From the NCBI GenBank assembly GCA_028277295.1, contig JANQGN010000016.1, forward strand, positions 1 through 6,294: a stretch of 6,294 nt of DNA, written 5' to 3'. The first letter of the stretch is position 1, and each line of letters begins with the position of its first letter. This DNA comes from Rhodospira sp. (GTDB taxonomy: Bacteria > Pseudomonadota > Alphaproteobacteria > Rhodospirillales > Rhodospirillaceae). The notes beneath the pieces were generated by a model. The model saw only the letters and a list, made by a program, of their open reading frames with translations. It had not been told where the DNA came from and searched no databases. Below are positions 5,319 to 6,294 of the stretch, one piece after another. The translations under genes and the position numbers were made by a program.

Positions 5319-6294
5319 GTCGCCCCCTCACACGGGGGCGTGGATTGAAACTCGGTTAGGTCAACCTAAACACGGTACCGAAAAGGTCGCCCCCTCACAC
5401 GGGGGCGTGGATTGAAACTTGCCGCTTCGCCCGAGCGAGTGAATATAGGGACGTCGCCCCCTCACACGGGGGCGTGGATTGAAACCTCTGTGACTGGAGG
5501 AGTCACGGTGTCACGCGACGGTCGCCCCCTCACACGGGGGCGTGGATTGAAACTTTTTAACTTAGCCGAAGCCGCTGGACGACGCGTGTCGCCCCCTCAC
5601 ACGGGGGCGTGGATTGAAACAGCTTTTTCCCGGGCCGCCTTTGCGGCCTCCCGTTGTCGCCCCCTCACACGGGGGCGTGGATTGAAACTCCGCTTCCGTC
5701 AGTTCTCACCCCCCCACCTTCAGGTCGCCCCCTCACACGGGGGCGTGGATTGAAACCCTGTTCTACGGGGGCGTGTACAGTGTTTCACGTGTCGCCCCCT
5801 CACACGGGGGCGTGGATTGAAACCGCTGCACGTGTTTTACTGACAGCAAGGTCGCGGAGTCGCCCCCTCACACGGGGGCGTGGATTGAAACTTGCGCTTA
5901 CTCCAGGAAGGACATGAGTAATGGCGAGTCGCCCCCTCACACGGGGGCGTGGATTGAAACACCACGTCACGGAGGATTTTACGCCCGGGTCGCGTCGCCC
6001 CCTCACACGGGGGCGTGGATTGAAACTCGTTGATGCAGGTGGACTGCGCAAGAAAACAATGTCGCCCCCTCACACGGGGGCGTGGATTGAAACTCATAAA
6101 TGCCCTCGGACACCGGCTCGCGGGAGGGTCGCCCCCTCACACGGGGGCGTGGATTGAAACCGGTCACCATCGATGCGCGCATGGAGCGCTTCGAGGTCGC
6201 CCCCTCACACGGGGGCGTGGATTGAAACTGATACGTATGTTGCCGGCCACGGCGGGGACGGCGGTCGCCCCCTCACACGGGGGCGTGGATTGAA
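5319..6294 (+). CRISPR. Type I-C CRISPR array, 15 repeats visible, 14 spacers, continues past the window
   Basis: Repeats of 33 bp start at 5319, 5386, 5453, 5521, 5588, 5656, 5724, 5791, 5859, 5928, 5994, 6061, 6128, 6196 and 6264. The first 14 are complete and identical; the last is cut 2 bases short by the window edge. Each repeat begins GT, then has a 7-bp stem CGCCCCC with GGGGGCG around the loop TCACAC, and ends TGGATTGAAAC. The ATTGAAAC end fixes the direction and is typical of type I-C. By analogy with known Cas5c enzymes, cleavage at the 3' base of the stem would leave this 11-nt end as the crRNA 5' handle. Spacer lengths in order are 34, 34, 35, 34, 35, 35, 34, 35, 36, 33, 34, 34, 35 and 35. 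All spacers differ, and I see none matching other parts of the window at length. No degenerate terminal repeat appears, so more units lie to the right. Open frames across the array are repeat artefacts. Confidence 0.99.

Noticed and set aside
5837..6097. Long open frames on either strand across the array
   Set aside because: They translate the repeat over and over (SPPHTGAWIET, PLTRGRGLK) and are artefacts of the array.

Overview
The window is the 3' half of a type I-C CRISPR-Cas locus, all read on the + strand. In order it holds a 5'-truncated cas8c with an internal cas11c start, then cas7c, cas4, cas1, cas2, a leader, and a CRISPR array that runs off the right edge. The usual type I-C order is cas3-cas5c-cas8c-cas7c-cas4-cas1-cas2, so cas3 and cas5c should lie just left of the window. 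The DNA is GC-rich, with strong GGAGG-type ribosome sites. GATCCG-NNN-CGGATC palindromes flanked by CAAATC/GATTTG arms are of a kind I associate with Alphaproteobacteria. That lineage guess is tentative, and no taxonomic marker gene is present.

Layout: cas8c fills 2-1741, and its last quarter can be read separately from a GTG at 1313 as the small subunit Cas11c. Next come 197 bases without a gene, containing three 55-bp tandem palindromic units. cas7c (1939-2856), cas4 (2873-3523) and cas1 (3520-4566) are tightly packed and probably translationally linked. A second unusual gap of 242 bases, also rich in repeats and hairpins, separates cas1 from cas2 (4809-5099). The leader (5100-5318) has a perfect 12-bp inverted repeat, a displaced third copy of the same arm, a 7-bp direct repeat two helical turns apart, and a plausible promoter directly abutting the first repeat. 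The array (5319-6294) shows 15 repeats of 33 bp (14 complete, all identical) and 14 different spacers of 33-36 nt.

How the parts work together: Cas4-Cas1-Cas2 select, trim and integrate new spacers at the leader end. The array is transcribed rightward, and Cas5c (outside the window) should cut each repeat hairpin at its 3' base. Cas8c, Cas7c, Cas5c and Cas11c form the interference complex, which recruits Cas3. Every visible gene is intact with its key residues, and the repeats are uniform, so the locus looks functional.

I see no wholly new system here. The features that seem less ordinary are non-coding: palindromic arrays inserted at two normally tight gene junctions, competing hairpins in the leader, a promoter whose start site would fall on the first repeat, and a spacer that mimics part of the repeat stem.
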